This document shows, in pieces, positions 31,985-43,002 of a stretch of DNA of 64,000 bases; the first letter of the stretch is position 1, and the number at the start of each line of letters is the position of its first letter. The notes beneath the pieces are model-generated. The model ran no database searches. It was not told the DNA's origin and saw only the letters and a program-made list of their open reading frames with translations. The stretch lies in contig JAWQUS010000010.1 of NCBI GenBank assembly GCA_036365455.1, positions 17,222,501 through 17,286,500 on the forward strand, in the 5' to 3' direction. The translations under genes and the position numbers were made by a program. The stretch is from Macrosoma leucophasiata (lineage: Eukaryota > Arthropoda > Insecta > Lepidoptera > Hedylidae).

Positions 31985-33490
31985 CTATATCGCTCTCGTT
32001 TTTCCGAATTCTTTTATTTCGATCGTATTCTCAAAGATCGTGCTCCTTCATTAATTGTTTTATATAACAAATAATAAAGTGCAAAGTGGAGCGCACGCGC
32101 CCGCTCGAGCACCGCTCTCCCGACAAGCCTGAAATCATTATTGTCTCCCAACTGAGGATGCGCTTCAAAGGAACTGCTGACTTATCTCCCACTCTAAAGA
32201 CACTTGAGAGGGTTCACCTCAAAGATTTATTGCGCTTTCCTATAACTTATTGTGGCGATATTGGGAGTAAGTGAAAATTTTGTGTTTTCATGCCTTAGTT
32301 CGAAATTTAGTTTTCAGGTTTATTTGTTGATAATAATTTAATATTCATATGTATCAAACTTCAGTCTAAATCAAACCTACACAAATTATATCGCACATAA
32401 AAATAATATATCTTGTCATTGTAATATAATTGTCACCTTCTGGTAATTTTCAGCGAGAGAATGATTAAACTATGTTTGAGAGACCATTACTTTTATCCGA
32501 GAGCAAATTTCCTACTACAAAATTCTTAAATATGAATTATTTAAGTTCCTGTGGCAGCCAAGACCACAAATTTGCACGGAATCATCGGCGCGTGGATCAG
32601 ACTCGCGCTTGTCCTTTTTCCTTTTACTTCGATCGTTGCCTCAAAGGTCGCGCTCCGTCATTAATCGTTTTATATAACAAGTAAAGTGCAAAGTGGAGCG
32701 CACGAGCCCGCTTGAGCACCGCTCTCCCGACAAGCCTGAATTCATTATTGTCTCCCAACTGAGGATGTGCTTCAAAGGAACTGCTGACTTATCTCCCACT
32801 CCAAAGACACGTGAGAGGGTTCACTTCAACGGTTTATTGCGCTTTCCTAAAACTTGTATCGATATTGGGGTCGATGAAAATTTTATGGTATTATACTTTA
32901 ATACAAACTTAGTTTTCTATTTTAACTATTAGTTATATATTCGCACAATGAAAAAAAACCTCTTTTTTTGCGATTTTCATCTTTTGAGTCGGTGCCTATA
33001 TTTTCTGTTACAAAATTATCAATACCTTTTGAAAAATGTCCTCTTATACGAGTACTTGAAAACAATTTTCAACTACAAAATCTTTAAATCGAATTCGGAT
33101 GAGATATCCGTGGCAGAAGAATAATCTGAGCTGAACACATACTCACGCTTGTCCGATTTCTTTTCATTTTGGTCGCCATTAATATTTTTACCGACTTCGA
33201 AAAAAGGAGGAGGTTCTCAATTCGTCCGGAATATATATATTTTTTTTATCACCGATAATTTGAAAACACCTTCACCGATTTGGATATATTTTTTTTTATA
33301 ACGAGGAACGTGAAAAAAGTTATGCACGAACTCACTACCACTCTCCCGGCAAAGCTGAATTCATTATTTTCTCTCAACTGAGGATGCGCTTCAAAGGAAC
33401 TACTGACTTATCTCACACTCTAAACTCTAAAGAAACGTGTGAGGATCCATGTCAAATGCTTATTGCGCTTTCCTAAAACTTTATTGTTAC
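31985..33490 (+). repeat. tandem array, unit about 607 bp, about 2.5-3 units
   Basis: CACCGCTCTCCCGACAAGCC and CTCCCAACTGAGGATG occur at 32110/32155 and again 607 bp later; a third diverged version starts at about 33330 (CACTCTCCCGGCAAAGC). The preceding segment (ATTAATCGTTTTATATAACA) and the following one (CCTACTACAAAATTCTTAAA / CAACTACAAAATCTTTAAA) also repeat. The best aligned 190 bp are about 90% identical. Unit 3 carries an F3 insertion at its start. Confidence 0.8.
33189..33310 (+). repeat. F3 repeat copy
   Basis: ACCGACTTCGAAAAAAGGAG / GAGGTTCTCAATTCGTCCGG and CACCTTCACCGATTTGGA. F3 copies also lie at 37316-37505 and 60006-60178. Confidence 0.6.
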
Positions 33491-33653
33491 CTATATATAA
33501 ACATTTTGCCTTTTTATAACTACTCTAAGACGAATCTCAGCCTTGCAATATGTTATTTTATGCAAATTCCATTTGTCGTTTTTTGTGAAAGAGTAACATA
33601 CGTCTTTCAGTCGTCACAAATATTGGCAATATGTGTCAAAGCGTACAAACTTG

Positions 33654-33799
33654 CCCCCTTATTCATCAACGTATTTTAGCTAAAGTGTTGCTAATCTCTC
33701 CTTTGTCCTTTTCTATTCTGCACATTTGACAATGCAACTGACAAAGACAAAGCATTCTATAGCTAAAACGTATCTAATGTACGTTTATGAATAAGGGGG
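33654..33799. mobile_element. MITE with CCCCCTTATTCAT inverted ends, 146 bp
   Basis: CCCCCTTATTCATCAACGTA ... ACGTTTATGAATAAGGGGG, with further pairing inside (TTTTAGCTAAAG / CTATAGCTAAAACG; CTTTGTC / GACAAAG). No coding capacity. The superfamily was not determined. Confidence 0.75.
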
Positions 33800-34723
33800 T
33801 TGGTTTTGAAGGAGTTAAGGAACTGGACTAAATTTAATCATCCTCGAACAGAGGTACCAGAGAGTTCTCCACTCCAGACAGCTCTAGTTCTGCTCTCTGT
33901 GATAAGCGTCCTATCCTAGAGACAGTTGTACGACTAGTATGGTGTGCAATGTGTGCATTGTATCTGCCAGGATTAGACAGTTTAAGAACCTGAATTAAAC
34001 AAATATAAGTATCGTCATTGTAGATGTCGTTAAATATCTATAGTATATGATAATTTGAACTGAAGTGTTTATTAGTTATTACTCAGTACCATTTATTTGT
34101 ATACTTACAAACATTTGTCATTGAAAATTTTTAAATTGCATCACGAGCGATGGGCCAAGAGATTCTTAATTATTTCACGTCAAAAACTTCTTAATGAAAG
34201 TTATACAAATGTTCTAAGTATTCCTGCTACAATATCAACGCTCTTTCATCTTTCGCTAATGGAGATAGGAAGCATTCTTTACTGTGAACCGCTTAATCTG
34301 TCGACAAGTGTTTTGCTTATTAATGTGTTTTCGCATGCCTTTAGACAAAAGATTTTTGGAGAACACTATATTTGAACCAGTTGAAATCTGTGGCTGCACG
34401 TGGGTCTTTTAATTTGACAGCCGCGACGGATTCGTATTGTCTAGGTATGCCTACCGATTATCACGAGAAAAGCTTCAAATTTAGTTCTTTTACATAACTG
34501 ACCTATTAATTAAACCCACGGATCCAAATTCGAGAACATAACTCATACGTAAGTACGTACTTGATGGTGGGGACTGGTCAGTTCCGGTCTGCCGGTGCTA
34601 CATTTCATTATATGTACTAAGTGGATAGTTATTGATTTGTATCTATACAAATATACATGCTATGGTCGCTTACATTATTAGATTTTAATGACTATCTGTA
34701 TGAGAAATAAGTTAAAAAAGCTT
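33800..34723. other. no gene seen
   Basis: Unique AT-rich sequence. It holds a minus-strand ATTAAA at 34684-34689, just downstream of the minus-strand frame at 34724-34879. Confidence 0.35.
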
Positions 34724-34879
34724 CTACTGAGTTTCTTTGGAAGCGGAGTTCTTCTCAGTAGTGACTGCACTTGGAACTCTGTTAATAACTTTGACGTTGA
34801 TTTTGACGAACACATTCTTCTTTTTCTTCTTAGGTATCTTGTTTTGGAATGTAGGAATTGAATATTTTGTAATAAGTTT
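34724..34879 (-). CDS. candidate terminal exon of an unrecognised gene
   Basis: A minus-strand frame of 51 codons ending in TAG and bounded upstream by TAA. There is no ATG, so it would need an upstream exon. The product would be strongly basic: a run of five lysines (residues 17-21), then NVFVKINVKVINRVPSAV and a polar serine/threonine-rich C-terminus. A CAAG acceptor-like site preceded by a pyrimidine-richer stretch lies within the frame before the lysine run, and ATTAAA follows the stop by about 35 bases. The sequence is unique in the window. I recognise no family. A chance frame remains quite possible. Confidence 0.25.
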   Translation of the reverse strand, partial: KLITKYSIPTFQNKIPKKKKKNVFVKINVKVINRVPSAVTTEKNSASKETQ

Positions 34880-35477
34880 TTATCCCTATTTTAATTCACT
34901 TATTTAATATCTGTTTTACTTATGTACCTACTTAATAGGTAGGTATTAACTCAAGGTAATTTTTAATTTCTAATGATGTTTTGGAAACCGTTGTGAAATC
35001 TTACTCGAAATAAAAATATTATTGTTTTTCCTAATAAATAATAGTAAATTAACTTATTGATGCAGCTAAAGACAGACTGCGCCGAATGTACCTAATCCCT
35101 TTACAAATTAGATTAAAATTCTCGGAAAATCCTCTACGTGTTGCACCCATGTCCCCGTATAAGCCTTACAAACTTACAGTCCGGATTTTAATATGCTTGC
35201 TTACGGGGAACATGTTATTAAGACATTGAAAAATTATTTTTTTCTTCCGGCTGTTTCGAACAAGATAACACCAAAGTTTTTGCCAAAATGCACAAAGTAT
35301 TAGTGACAAGGAAATTTGTTTTTACTTCTCAAAAATAACTTAATTGATGATAGACTCGAAATGTATTTATGTATGAAATAACCAGAAAATGGCCTCATAA
35401 CCAGCCTATAAGTTTAAATACCAATCTGAATATGGACCACTACAAATGGTTTTTCAAGTCCGCGTATTGTTTAAATT
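34880..35477. other. no recognisable feature
   Basis: Unique AT-rich sequence. Confidence 0.3.
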
Positions 35478-35748
35478 GAAAACTGGTCAAGCGCGCGCTG
35501 GGCCACGGCAGGCATGGGCAGTGGAGCATTCCGTTTTTCCAGTACAATTTTTCAGTCTTCTACAAAATAAAATATTTTAAAAAAAGCAAAATATTTTTTA
35601 AACTGATCACTTTATCGAAAAATGTTCTTTGTAAACACGACGGGATGCGCAAGAAAAAAAAATTACAAACCTATTTTTCGTGTAGGTTCTAAAAAAAAAA
35701 TCTTAATATTATTTTACCACTTTCTCAGCTTAGTTAATTCGTATAATA

Positions 35749-37030
35749 GGTTGGGGAAAAAGTCTTTTCGCATTATAGTATGTATGAACTTGTAATAAAA
35801 TCTCTTTGGCTGTAATATTTGTATCTGGCTGGTTTTGGTATAATTGAAAGTTAAAATTTTAAAGAACATAATTCCAAATTCAAATTAGGCAAATGTGTGA
35901 TTTTCATTTGTTTTTCGTACTGTCAAGATGAGTGAATCTAACGAAGAAATTCGATACATTTTAAAATTTTACTACAAAAAAGGTTAGAGTGCAACGCAAG
36001 CCGCAAAAAAAAATTGCGATGTTTATGGACCTAGTGCAGTGTCTGTGAGAGTAGCACACATTTGGTTTAAGCGTTTTCAATCCGGAAATTTTGATGTCAA
36101 AGATGCACCTCGCTCTGGTCGCCCTATTACGGATAAAATAGATGCCATTTTTGAAAAAGTGGAGCAACTTCGACATATCAGTAGTAACGACGTAGTTGAA
36201 GAATTGAGAATTGATCACAAAACAGTTTTGGCGCATTTGAAAAAAGCTGGGTACAAAAAAAGCTCGATATTTGGGTACCTCACGAGCTCACTGAAAGAAA
36301 CCTAATGAACCGTGTACTCATTTGTGATTCTTTATTACGACGTAATGAAACCGAATCATTTTTGAAGAAGCTGATAACTGGTGATAAAAAGTGGATCACG
36401 TACGTCAAGAACGTGCGAAAAAGGCCGTGGTCAAAGGCCGGTCAGGCTTCACAGACTGTGGCGAAACCCGGGTTAACTCGCAATAAGGTGATGTTGTGTG
36501 TGTGGTGGGATTGGAAGGGCATTATTCATTATGAGATATTACCACCAGGCAGGACTATCGATTCTGAACTCTACTGCGAACAACTGATTAGATGACTGAA
36601 AGCAAGAAGTTGAGAGAAAGCGGCCGGAATTGATCAACAGAAGGGGTGTGGTGTTTCATCATGATAACGCTAGACCTCACACATCTATAGCCACTCAGCA
36701 AAAATTAAGACAGTTTGGCTGGGAGGTGTTAATGCATCCGCCGTATAGTCCTGACCTTGCACCTTCAGATTTCCACCTATTTCGGTCTCTTCAGAATTCT
36801 TTATGCAATGTTAGGTTAACATCACGAGAGGACTGCCAATTCGACTTGTCGCGGTATTGTAATGAGAAGTCCCAAATTTTTTTTAGCAATGGGATCATGT
36901 TCCTACCTACAAGATGGCAAAAGGTTATCGAACAAAATGGTACATACGTTAAATGGTTAAATTTAAATAAAGTATATTAAAAAATGTTTTGAATTATCTT
37001 AAAAAATGCGAAGAAACTTTTTCCCCAACC
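35749..37030 (+). mobile_element. mariner element, 1282 bp, defective
   Basis: The ends GGTTGGGGAAAAAGTC and AACTTTTTCCCCAACC are inverted repeats, each bordered by TA. The length is normal for the mariner family. A second copy in opposite orientation lies at 44077-45343. I do not assign a subfamily. Confidence 0.92.
35928..36980 (+). pseudogene. mariner transposase, broken
   Basis: The N-terminal helix-turn-helix region (SVRVAHIWFKRFQSGNFD, then DAPRSGRP) is followed by the catalytic core: TGDKKWITY (first Asp), HHDNARPHTS (second Asp) and YSPDLAPSDFHLF (third Asp), the D,D34D signature. Lesions seen: a TAG at codon 20; loss of one A from an A run at about 36256 (7 A here, 8 in the other copy), which shifts the frame; a TGA at 36593 with a frameshift before the HHDNARPH block. 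The first catalytic block also has Lys where the other copy has Glu (DKKW versus DEKW). It cannot make active transposase. Confidence 0.9.
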
Positions 37031-37138
37031 TAATATTTGTACCAAATTATAGCTTTTCTAGTACTAAAAAAACTCTGAGCTAAGTTGCGGACAGATGGAC
37101 GGATGGACGGACATGGCAAAACTAAAAGGGTTCCTAAG

Positions 37139-37315
37139 TATATACATAAATATAGGCTACAGAACAGTCATGAAAATGACAATTTTATCTGAAACATCAA
37201 CTATATATAGAGGAGAAAAATGGATAGAAACTAGCATGTCTTTTTGCGAAAAATTATTAAAAGAAACACAATTATATAGATAATAAATCAAAATACATAA
37301 GATGATATGTTATTT
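37139..37315. other. short unique stretch
   Basis: AT-rich. Nothing recognised. Confidence 0.3.
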
Positions 37316-37510
37316 TTAACCGAGTTCAAAAAACGAGATGGTTCTCAATTCGGCCGGTATATATATATATTTTTTAATGTATGTACGCGAATTTCGCCGA
37401 GATTTCTGGACCGATTTACGTAATTCTTGTTTGATGGGGAATAGTTTCGAATTGGTCCCATAAAAATTTGATTCAAAAAGGCCCATTCGTTTTTATTTTA
37501 TGAGCATTTT

Positions 37511-37555
37511 TAGGGTTCCGTACCTTAAAAGGAAAAAAGGAACCCTTATAGGATC

Positions 37556-37614
<59 letters not shown>

Positions 37615-38157
37615 CGTCTGTCACAGCCAATTGCTCCGAAACTACTCGCCCGATTGAGTTGAAATTTGATGAATATATGTAAATTGGTGACCCAAAGATG
37701 AACACGTCAAGTAAAATAGTAAATTTTAAACAGGGAACCACTTTTGGGCGGTAAGAAAATTAAAAAAAAAAAAATCGAAAACTGTGTCGTGTGATATATC
37801 AAATGAAAGAGGTTGTTGTCAGCATCTCAGATATATATTTTTTATAATTTTTGCATAAACAAATTTGAAGTTATTTAAGAAAAACGACGAAAATTGACCC
37901 CCTATCTCCGAAACTACTGAAATTAAAATTTTGAAAAAAATGTGGAAAATAGTTCTTTGCCTATAGATTACTGAAAAACCCATAAGAAGTTTGAGTATTC
38001 AAATTAAATCGAAAATTCTTAATAATAAAACCCCCCCTGCCGGTACCACCGTAACCGCTATGTCCCTGCATTTTAAATCTGTAATATTTTCGAAAATATT
38101 TATTTAAATTACGGAACCCTCACCACGCGAGTCGAACTCGCACTTACCCGGTTTTTT
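37511..38157 (-). mobile_element. F2 element with (TCTG)n microsatellite
   Basis: Plus-strand start TAGGGTTCCGTACCTTAAAA, (TCTG)n at 37556-37610, GAGTTGAAATTTGATGAA, CCTATCTCCGAAACTACTGA, end GCGAGTCGAACTCGCACTTA / CCCGG. On the minus strand AGTTCGACTCGC near the start resembles a polymerase III B box and the far end finishes GGAACCCTAAAAA, so the minus strand is the likely sense. The inverted partner at 60.0 kb lacks it and shows the empty site in a T run. Confidence 0.75.
37556..37620 (+). repeat. (TCTG)n microsatellite
   Basis: About 14 uninterrupted TCTG units inside the F2 element, then CGTCCGTC variants. The equivalent array in the copy at 46698-47312 is about 5-6 units of GACA. Confidence 0.95.
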
Positions 38158-38353
38158 TTACTTACTTTCACCTCAGACTAAAGGAATAAGAATAGACGGC
38201 GAGTTGTCATACAGTACGTTGAATCCACTGACGTCCTAGATAGTCCTAATGCGCATGACAACACACATTGACAATGACACATTTACTCATCGACGACACA
38301 ACACAGCTTATTTACTCCTTCGTTGATAACATTTTTTAATTGATTTCGTATAG

Positions 38354-38379
38354 TCATGTTATAATTTAGCCATCATATG

Positions 38380-38431
<52 letters not shown>

Positions 38432-38741
38432 AAGTTTATTATATTATATATTATGTATTTATTTATCTTGATGTTTTAAGTAAATTTAAATTAAATATAT
38501 CATGTATGAATTTTTGTATTTATTAATTAGTAAGTACCTATATCAATAGATATATTATTTTTTTTTTGTTTTGTACTTGGTATCATAAGTATGAATACTT
38601 TTTGTAACTTTTTTTTTGCTCCCACACCCTAGACTATTTCTCCCATAACCCCATGGTTGACTGTCAGAGAATGCCTAGTGGCATTAAGTCCGCCATATGT
38701 ATAATGTGCATAAAAGTATAAATAAATAAATAAATAAATTT
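38354..38741 (+). mobile_element. LINE 3' end with (AAAT)n tail, 5'-truncated
   Basis: Contains a (TA)n tract (38389-38445), CCCATGGTTGACTGTCAGAG, AATGCCTAGTGGCATTAAGT, CCGCCATATGTA, then (AAAT)n. The same kind of tail ends lepidopteran CR1/Jockey-group LINEs (from memory). The inverted partner near 59.80 kb is continuous across this point. Confidence 0.65.
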
Positions 38742-38878
38742 TGTATCGACACACCTAAACAACTTTAATTAGGTATCTAATTGCCACGAAGCTAAAAAAA
38801 TCAGATTTTACAAATTTAACAGATGTGAACACTAATCTAATTTACAGCGCAGCAATAAACTAAAAAGTATTAAATAAA

Positions 38879-39362
38879 TATAACTACGTTAAGAAAAACC
38901 GACTTCAAAACTGAAAAGTAAAAAAAATAAAGATTTAATTGTTATTTTATACTACCTATTATTTATATGTGCTATTTACTTATAGGTTTGAAGTCGGTGC
39001 CAAGACAAAATCACTAAAGTAGGCATTTCATTGTATTAAAACGTAACTTCACGCCTGTAATCCCCGAAGCGGTAGGCAGAGGTAAATGCATGAATTGCAA
39101 ACACCCACGATTCGCCGGTTACGTTTTGTTCAGTGTATTAATTTGCTCGTATTCATATTTAAGCATAGATTTATAACGAAGTAGATAATACATCTATGTA
39201 TTTAAGTGATTAAAATATAATTGTTTGTTTTAGGCTTGGCACCGACTTCAAAGCTATTAGTAAATAGCACATATAAATAATAGGTAGTATATAATAAGAA
39301 TTAAATCTTTATTATTTTTTACTTTTCAGTTTTGAAGTCTGTTTTTCTTAACGTAGTTATAT
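38879..39362. mobile_element. foldback element with TATAACTACGTTAAG ends, about 484 bp
   Basis: Arms of about 120-130 bp: TATAACTACGTTAAGAAAAA, CCGACTTCAAAACTGAAAAG ... and the complement CTTTTCAGTTTTGAAGTC ... CTTAACGTAGTTATA. The loop holds an F4 head fragment (39046-39130). A second copy lies inverted at 59209-59652. Confidence 0.85.
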
Positions 39363-39368
39363 TTATGA

Positions 39369-39754
39369 GCTCCACTAATTGGGTCGTGATAATAACAGTG
39401 ATACCTATCAATAATACATTTTCCAAGTATTTAGATAATATAACTACACTTACCCTTGACACTGATTACAAGATGACCCTCGTTATGATTTTGAGAATAA
39501 TTTAAACTGGGTTTGTTCCGAGAATAGTGTATATATAATAACAGTTATACCTATTGGTTTTGACTGATAAGATTTAATGGCGTACTGATCTCTATGGTGC
39601 TTTTAAGCGCTAGAGATAGCCCAGTCCTACCATGTGTAGTATGTTTCAGTAAAACCAGTGTGTAGTGAGTTTGGGATCAATGTGTTAAGGTCGTTCCATA
39701 TTAACTTAGCAATCTATATTCATCAATACAATGTATATTTTATGATATTTGTCC
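39369..39754. other. no recognisable feature
   Basis: Unique AT-rich sequence. Confidence 0.3.
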
Positions 39755-39927
39755 ACGTAATATCTATCACAGAGACAAAACAACTAAGCCCTCGGTGGTG
39801 TCACCGCATCTATATTTTAACCCCTGGTTTTTGTGTAGGTTTGCATAGTCTGCAATATTAAGTTACTATCTATGTGACCTATGCAATTTACATGCTTGTT
39901 TGCCATCATTATGTACACAAAAAAAAC
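39755..39927 (+). mobile_element. F1 SINE-like element, 3' half, old subtype
   Basis: CGTAATATCTATCACAGAGA, AACTAAGCCCTCGGTGGTG, CATGCTTGTTTGCCATCATT and a terminal A run. Confidence 0.6.
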
Positions 39928-40410
39928 ATATATCGATGTTAGTAATATATAAATTGTATTTATACTTCGTTTGTGTACTTTATGAATTTTTCATAAAGTG
40001 ACATCCACTTCACAATATTAGGAAGTCGGCTATAAAAAGTTAAAACATTTTATTGATACCAAAGTCGTAGAATGTGGATATTAAGCAACATGTTAAGATG
40101 ATTGCGGCGCAGAGGCAACAGACTGCAGAGGGTGAGAGGGAACGGCGCGAGTGGCGACGTTTGGCACCGGCTGGACACTTGAGACGCTGGCTGCGGCCCA
40201 ACGCGCTTTATCTTAATGCACTCGCCCGTCCTCTTTTCTCACTGTATCCATAACTCGCTTTTCCACTCCGCAATTGTTTCAGCCATACGACGCGTCGTTA
40301 GCGAGATATTTGATACGAACGCCTCGCCGCACCCTTTAAGTTGAAGGCACATTAACCCGAGTGAAAGTCGTCGAACTAGCCGAATGAAGCGAAATTTTAA
40401 ATTCTTTGCA
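39928..40410. other. unique sequence with CpG-rich patch (40085-40345)
   Basis: GC-rich words such as GAACGGCGCGAGTGGCGACG, CTGGCTGCGGCCCAACGCGC and ACGACGCGTCGTTAGCGAG stand out from the AT-rich background. No frame or repeat explains them. A regulatory element or conserved non-coding block is possible. Confidence 0.35.
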
Positions 40411-40852
40411 TTAAATTGTATCCTGTGAAGCCTCGTTCACCTGCACCTGTCTATTCGTCCGAATCGTGAAACTGGATTTCTTCTTCTTTGTCCAGTTCTC
40501 AAAGACCTCATGACTGAGGTTCGTGACCAGTAAAAGTGCTCTCAAAGCTTGTGCAAGGAACTCTAGAATGGCATTTATCCACCAAGTGGGATTTTTGCCT
40601 CTTCCTTCGTTGTGGCCTGTAGATAATCTTTTAGCTCCGAGCATCTCGCCGGGCTATGGGACCGAAAAAAGATAGCGATCTCCGGGTAGTTACTAAAGAG
40701 GAGGGTTTTAACTTGTAGCAACTTGCAACTAGAGCAGAGGCGTTAGTATGACTAGCAGTCCACGCGATACCAATGCGCTAGCACCACATTCCAGATGTAT
40801 CTATTGTTGCCCTGAGCTTCCTATTCAGTGTCCATGTTTCGAAAGAATACAT
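40411..40852 (-). pseudogene. decayed RTE-type LINE, C-terminal part
   Basis: On the minus strand, from 40852: MYSFETWTLN, then a block ending MWC-stop-RIGIAWTASHTNA, which mirrors the ETWTL...FEMWCYRRMLRI.WT...TN region after the reverse transcriptase of RTE-type LINEs. Further on SLSFFGPIARRDA mirrors the FGH.ARRD motif, and, after a frameshift, GHNEGRGKNPTWWINAI mirrors the G(K/R)...GRSPTRWTDQI motif seen intact at 48348-48596. Stops and frame changes show long decay. Family assignment rests on recalled motifs. Confidence 0.65.
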
Positions 40853-41991
40853 TCATCTTATTCCATGTTCAGGTAACGGGGCTCTAACAGATTCGTCCGA
40901 ACATATTTGTATGTCGTATCGGACTCAACTGCCAATTCATGTCAATATCTATCAAAATTCATATGTAATTACGGTGCGACAGGCGAAAAGAAAATGGATA
41001 AGCGTTTACTCATCGGTCTGTTTTTCGTTGGTGCCTTCTCCTTTACGAAGACGATTGTTCGCTAGTTACTCACTTTTCCCTTGTTATTTTTTCGCACTTT
41101 TTAAAACTATCCATTTCGGACGTTTCCAGTTATCCAGTTATCCAGTTCAACATCTCGTAAAATTTGCGAGTGCCGTACCGCATTGGCGAACAGAGCAGGA
41201 ATTTAATTCGGGTGTTTCTCCTCTCGCAGAGTGACGGCTTGTGACACGCCGCGACATTCACCCGACGATTTTTCGCCACATTTTATGTAACCGAGAGGAT
41301 TTTATTGTGTTTGAAGCACGTATACCTACCAAAATCTTCAACACGGAAGCGCACCGCGTTAATTAAATTCTGAATGGAAATTGGATATTCCAAACGAACG
41401 CTGTATCCCACATATTTAGGATCGTTTGAAAAACATAACACACAACCACAATCCGGTATACGTACATGCTAAATGAATTACAGACTTCGTTTTCATCCAG
41501 TGATTTTGAGATTTATGTGGTCCGTTTGGCTATTGTTTGTTGTAGCTTAATTGTAGTGTAATTTAAGCTATTTGTCATACGAATTTTAACACAAATTTAT
41601 TGTAATGTGAATAATATAAATCAGTTTGCCATTAAACGTCGATGTCGATATTTTTTTGTACAAAAGAATGGTGAATCTATAACTATGGTTCAGGCTTGTG
41701 TGAAAGTATAGTAGGAATGGAAGTACGTTCCATTTCACGGCGGATATAAGGCCCGCGTTACGGGTCTATTCGACTTTGTCATTATGGTTCATCGACGGCT
41801 ACGATTTCCGCCCCACACGCGCCTCTGCCGGTTTATTTCATACTCATCGACTACGTAAATCTCTTTTGATCTTTAACATGTGAAAAACTACAGCTATTAT
41901 TCTGAAATAAATTATTTGATTATAACATAATCAGATACGATGTAAATTATGTGATACATTTTGTACTACCTACACATATTAATTTATGTAT
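40853..41991. other. unique sequence with CpG-rich patches, no gene seen
   Basis: Patches at about 41150-41290 (CACGCCGCGACATTCACCCG) and 41740-41830 (AAGGCCCGCGTTACGGGTC, CGACGGCTACGATTTCCGCC). A 107-codon plus-strand frame at 40911-41234 has an ATG but no recognisable domain. Confidence 0.35.
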
Positions 41992-42058
41992 GAAAAAAAA
42001 AAACTATTTTGGGACAAATGCATCGAGCATTTGCCCTAAAATAGTTTTTTTTTTTTCA
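41992..42058. repeat. hairpin of about 30-bp stem, loop 5
   Basis: GAAAAAAAAAAACTATTTTG / GGACAAATGC pairs with GCATTTGCCCTAAAATAGTT and a T run, across ATCGA, with only wobble or single mismatches in the middle. It lies next to a decayed F1 element. Confidence 0.75.
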
Positions 42059-42066
42059 AAATGTAG

Positions 42067-42205
42067 TGAGGGCTAAGTTGTGGTGCCTCTGTGGCGGAAT
42101 TTTTACGTCAACACTTGACCGTAAAACGATAGCGTTAAACACTACGATTTAGCGGCAAGTTGATTAAGTGCCTACTCGCGTGAACTCCGTCACTCGAGCT
42201 CTAAG
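42067..42205 (-). mobile_element. F1 SINE-like element, 5' half, diverged
   Basis: GTGCCTCTGTGGCGGAATTT, ACACTACGATTTAGCGGCAA, GTGAACTCCGTCACTCGAGC. Confidence 0.6.
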
Positions 42206-43002
42206 AAAAGTGAAAAAAGGTGATCCAAAAATACCTTACACTAAATGCCGTAGCAATATCGCATGTTACATTGTTATAGTGTTCAAAAACACAGATGAAT
42301 TCAGAATGAAATTTAAACCATGATCACATATACGGAACAAACGTAAACAAAATCTAAACTACATTACACAAATGAAGACTGCAATTTAGCATACATAACA
42401 TTGTTACTTACGAACAATGCGAAGCTGTTATTCCACAGGATTTCACCACAAACTTGCAGATGAGCTTGGCTTTGTCCCAAAAGAAAGTAGGATATACTGA
42501 ACCATTTACATGGCACCTGCCGCTGTTAAATAAACAGATTCCAATGGTTTACTCTAAAACCCCGGTTCGATTTGAATTCGGTATAATACCTACGTATTTA
42601 GTGTTGCTGAGTTAAGTACAATATTTTCTTTATCTTTTGCATGTTCGGTGAAAAATGAAACCAAATGCTTGTATTTATGGACCATGAATGCAACAGAAAA
42701 TTGCATGTTTCTAATTTATTTTCTAAATGTTCAAAGATATGTCTCGAGTCTCAGGAATATACAAGACTTGATACAAAAGTAGACCTGTTCGATCTTTTAT
42801 GCGAAATACATTTAAGCCATTTGAGTCACGCAAAATAATTGGAAGAGCCATTTCGTAAAAGTACAATTTAATCGATTAGCTATTTGATTGAAAGTTTCAG
42901 AATTGAACCAACGTCTTGGCTGGGTTATGTCTTAGGAATGAAATATGTACCGCTCTTGTTGAATTTAACATCTATTGAATTTAACATCTATTTAAGAAAA
43001 GT
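42206..43002. other. no recognisable feature
   Basis: Unique AT-rich sequence. Confidence 0.3.

Larger units (their letters stand above)
35478..37138 (-). mobile_element. F2-family repeat (about 380 bp) split by a mariner
   Basis: The left part begins GAAAACTGGTCAAGCGCGCG and includes TTTTTCGTGTAGGTTCTAAA. The right part resumes CAAATTATAGCTTTTCTAGT, GTTGCGGACAGATGGACGGA, CATGGCAAAACTAAAAGGGT. From memory this order matches a very common lepidopteran element (CCGGCCAAGTGCG ... TCGTGTAGGTTC ... GACGGACATGGCGAAACTA). The mariner at 35749-37030 sits inside, flanked by TA. Confidence 0.65.
37316..39368 (+). repeat. large composite repeat, partner of 59208-60178
   Basis: Order: F3 segment (37316-37505), inserted F2 element (37511-38157), a unique-looking middle beginning ACTTACTTTCACCTCAGACT (38158-38353), inserted LINE tail (38354-38741), continuation TTGTATCGACACACCTAAAC (38742-38878), foldback (38879-39362). 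The same order without the two insertions occurs in reverse at 59208-60178. Confidence 0.8.

Noticed and set aside
32086..32932. Two similar open frames (about 62 and 79 codons) in the tandem units at 32-33 kb
   Set aside because: They begin with GTG, not ATG, and between units nearly all substitutions change the amino acid (about nine against one silent), the opposite of protein-level conservation.
37493..37741. Open frames on both strands across the (TCTG)n tract, giving Ser-Val-Cys-Leu or Asp-Arg-Gln-Thr repeats
   Set aside because: A microsatellite with a 4-bp unit is open in several frames by chance. The tract belongs to the F2 element.
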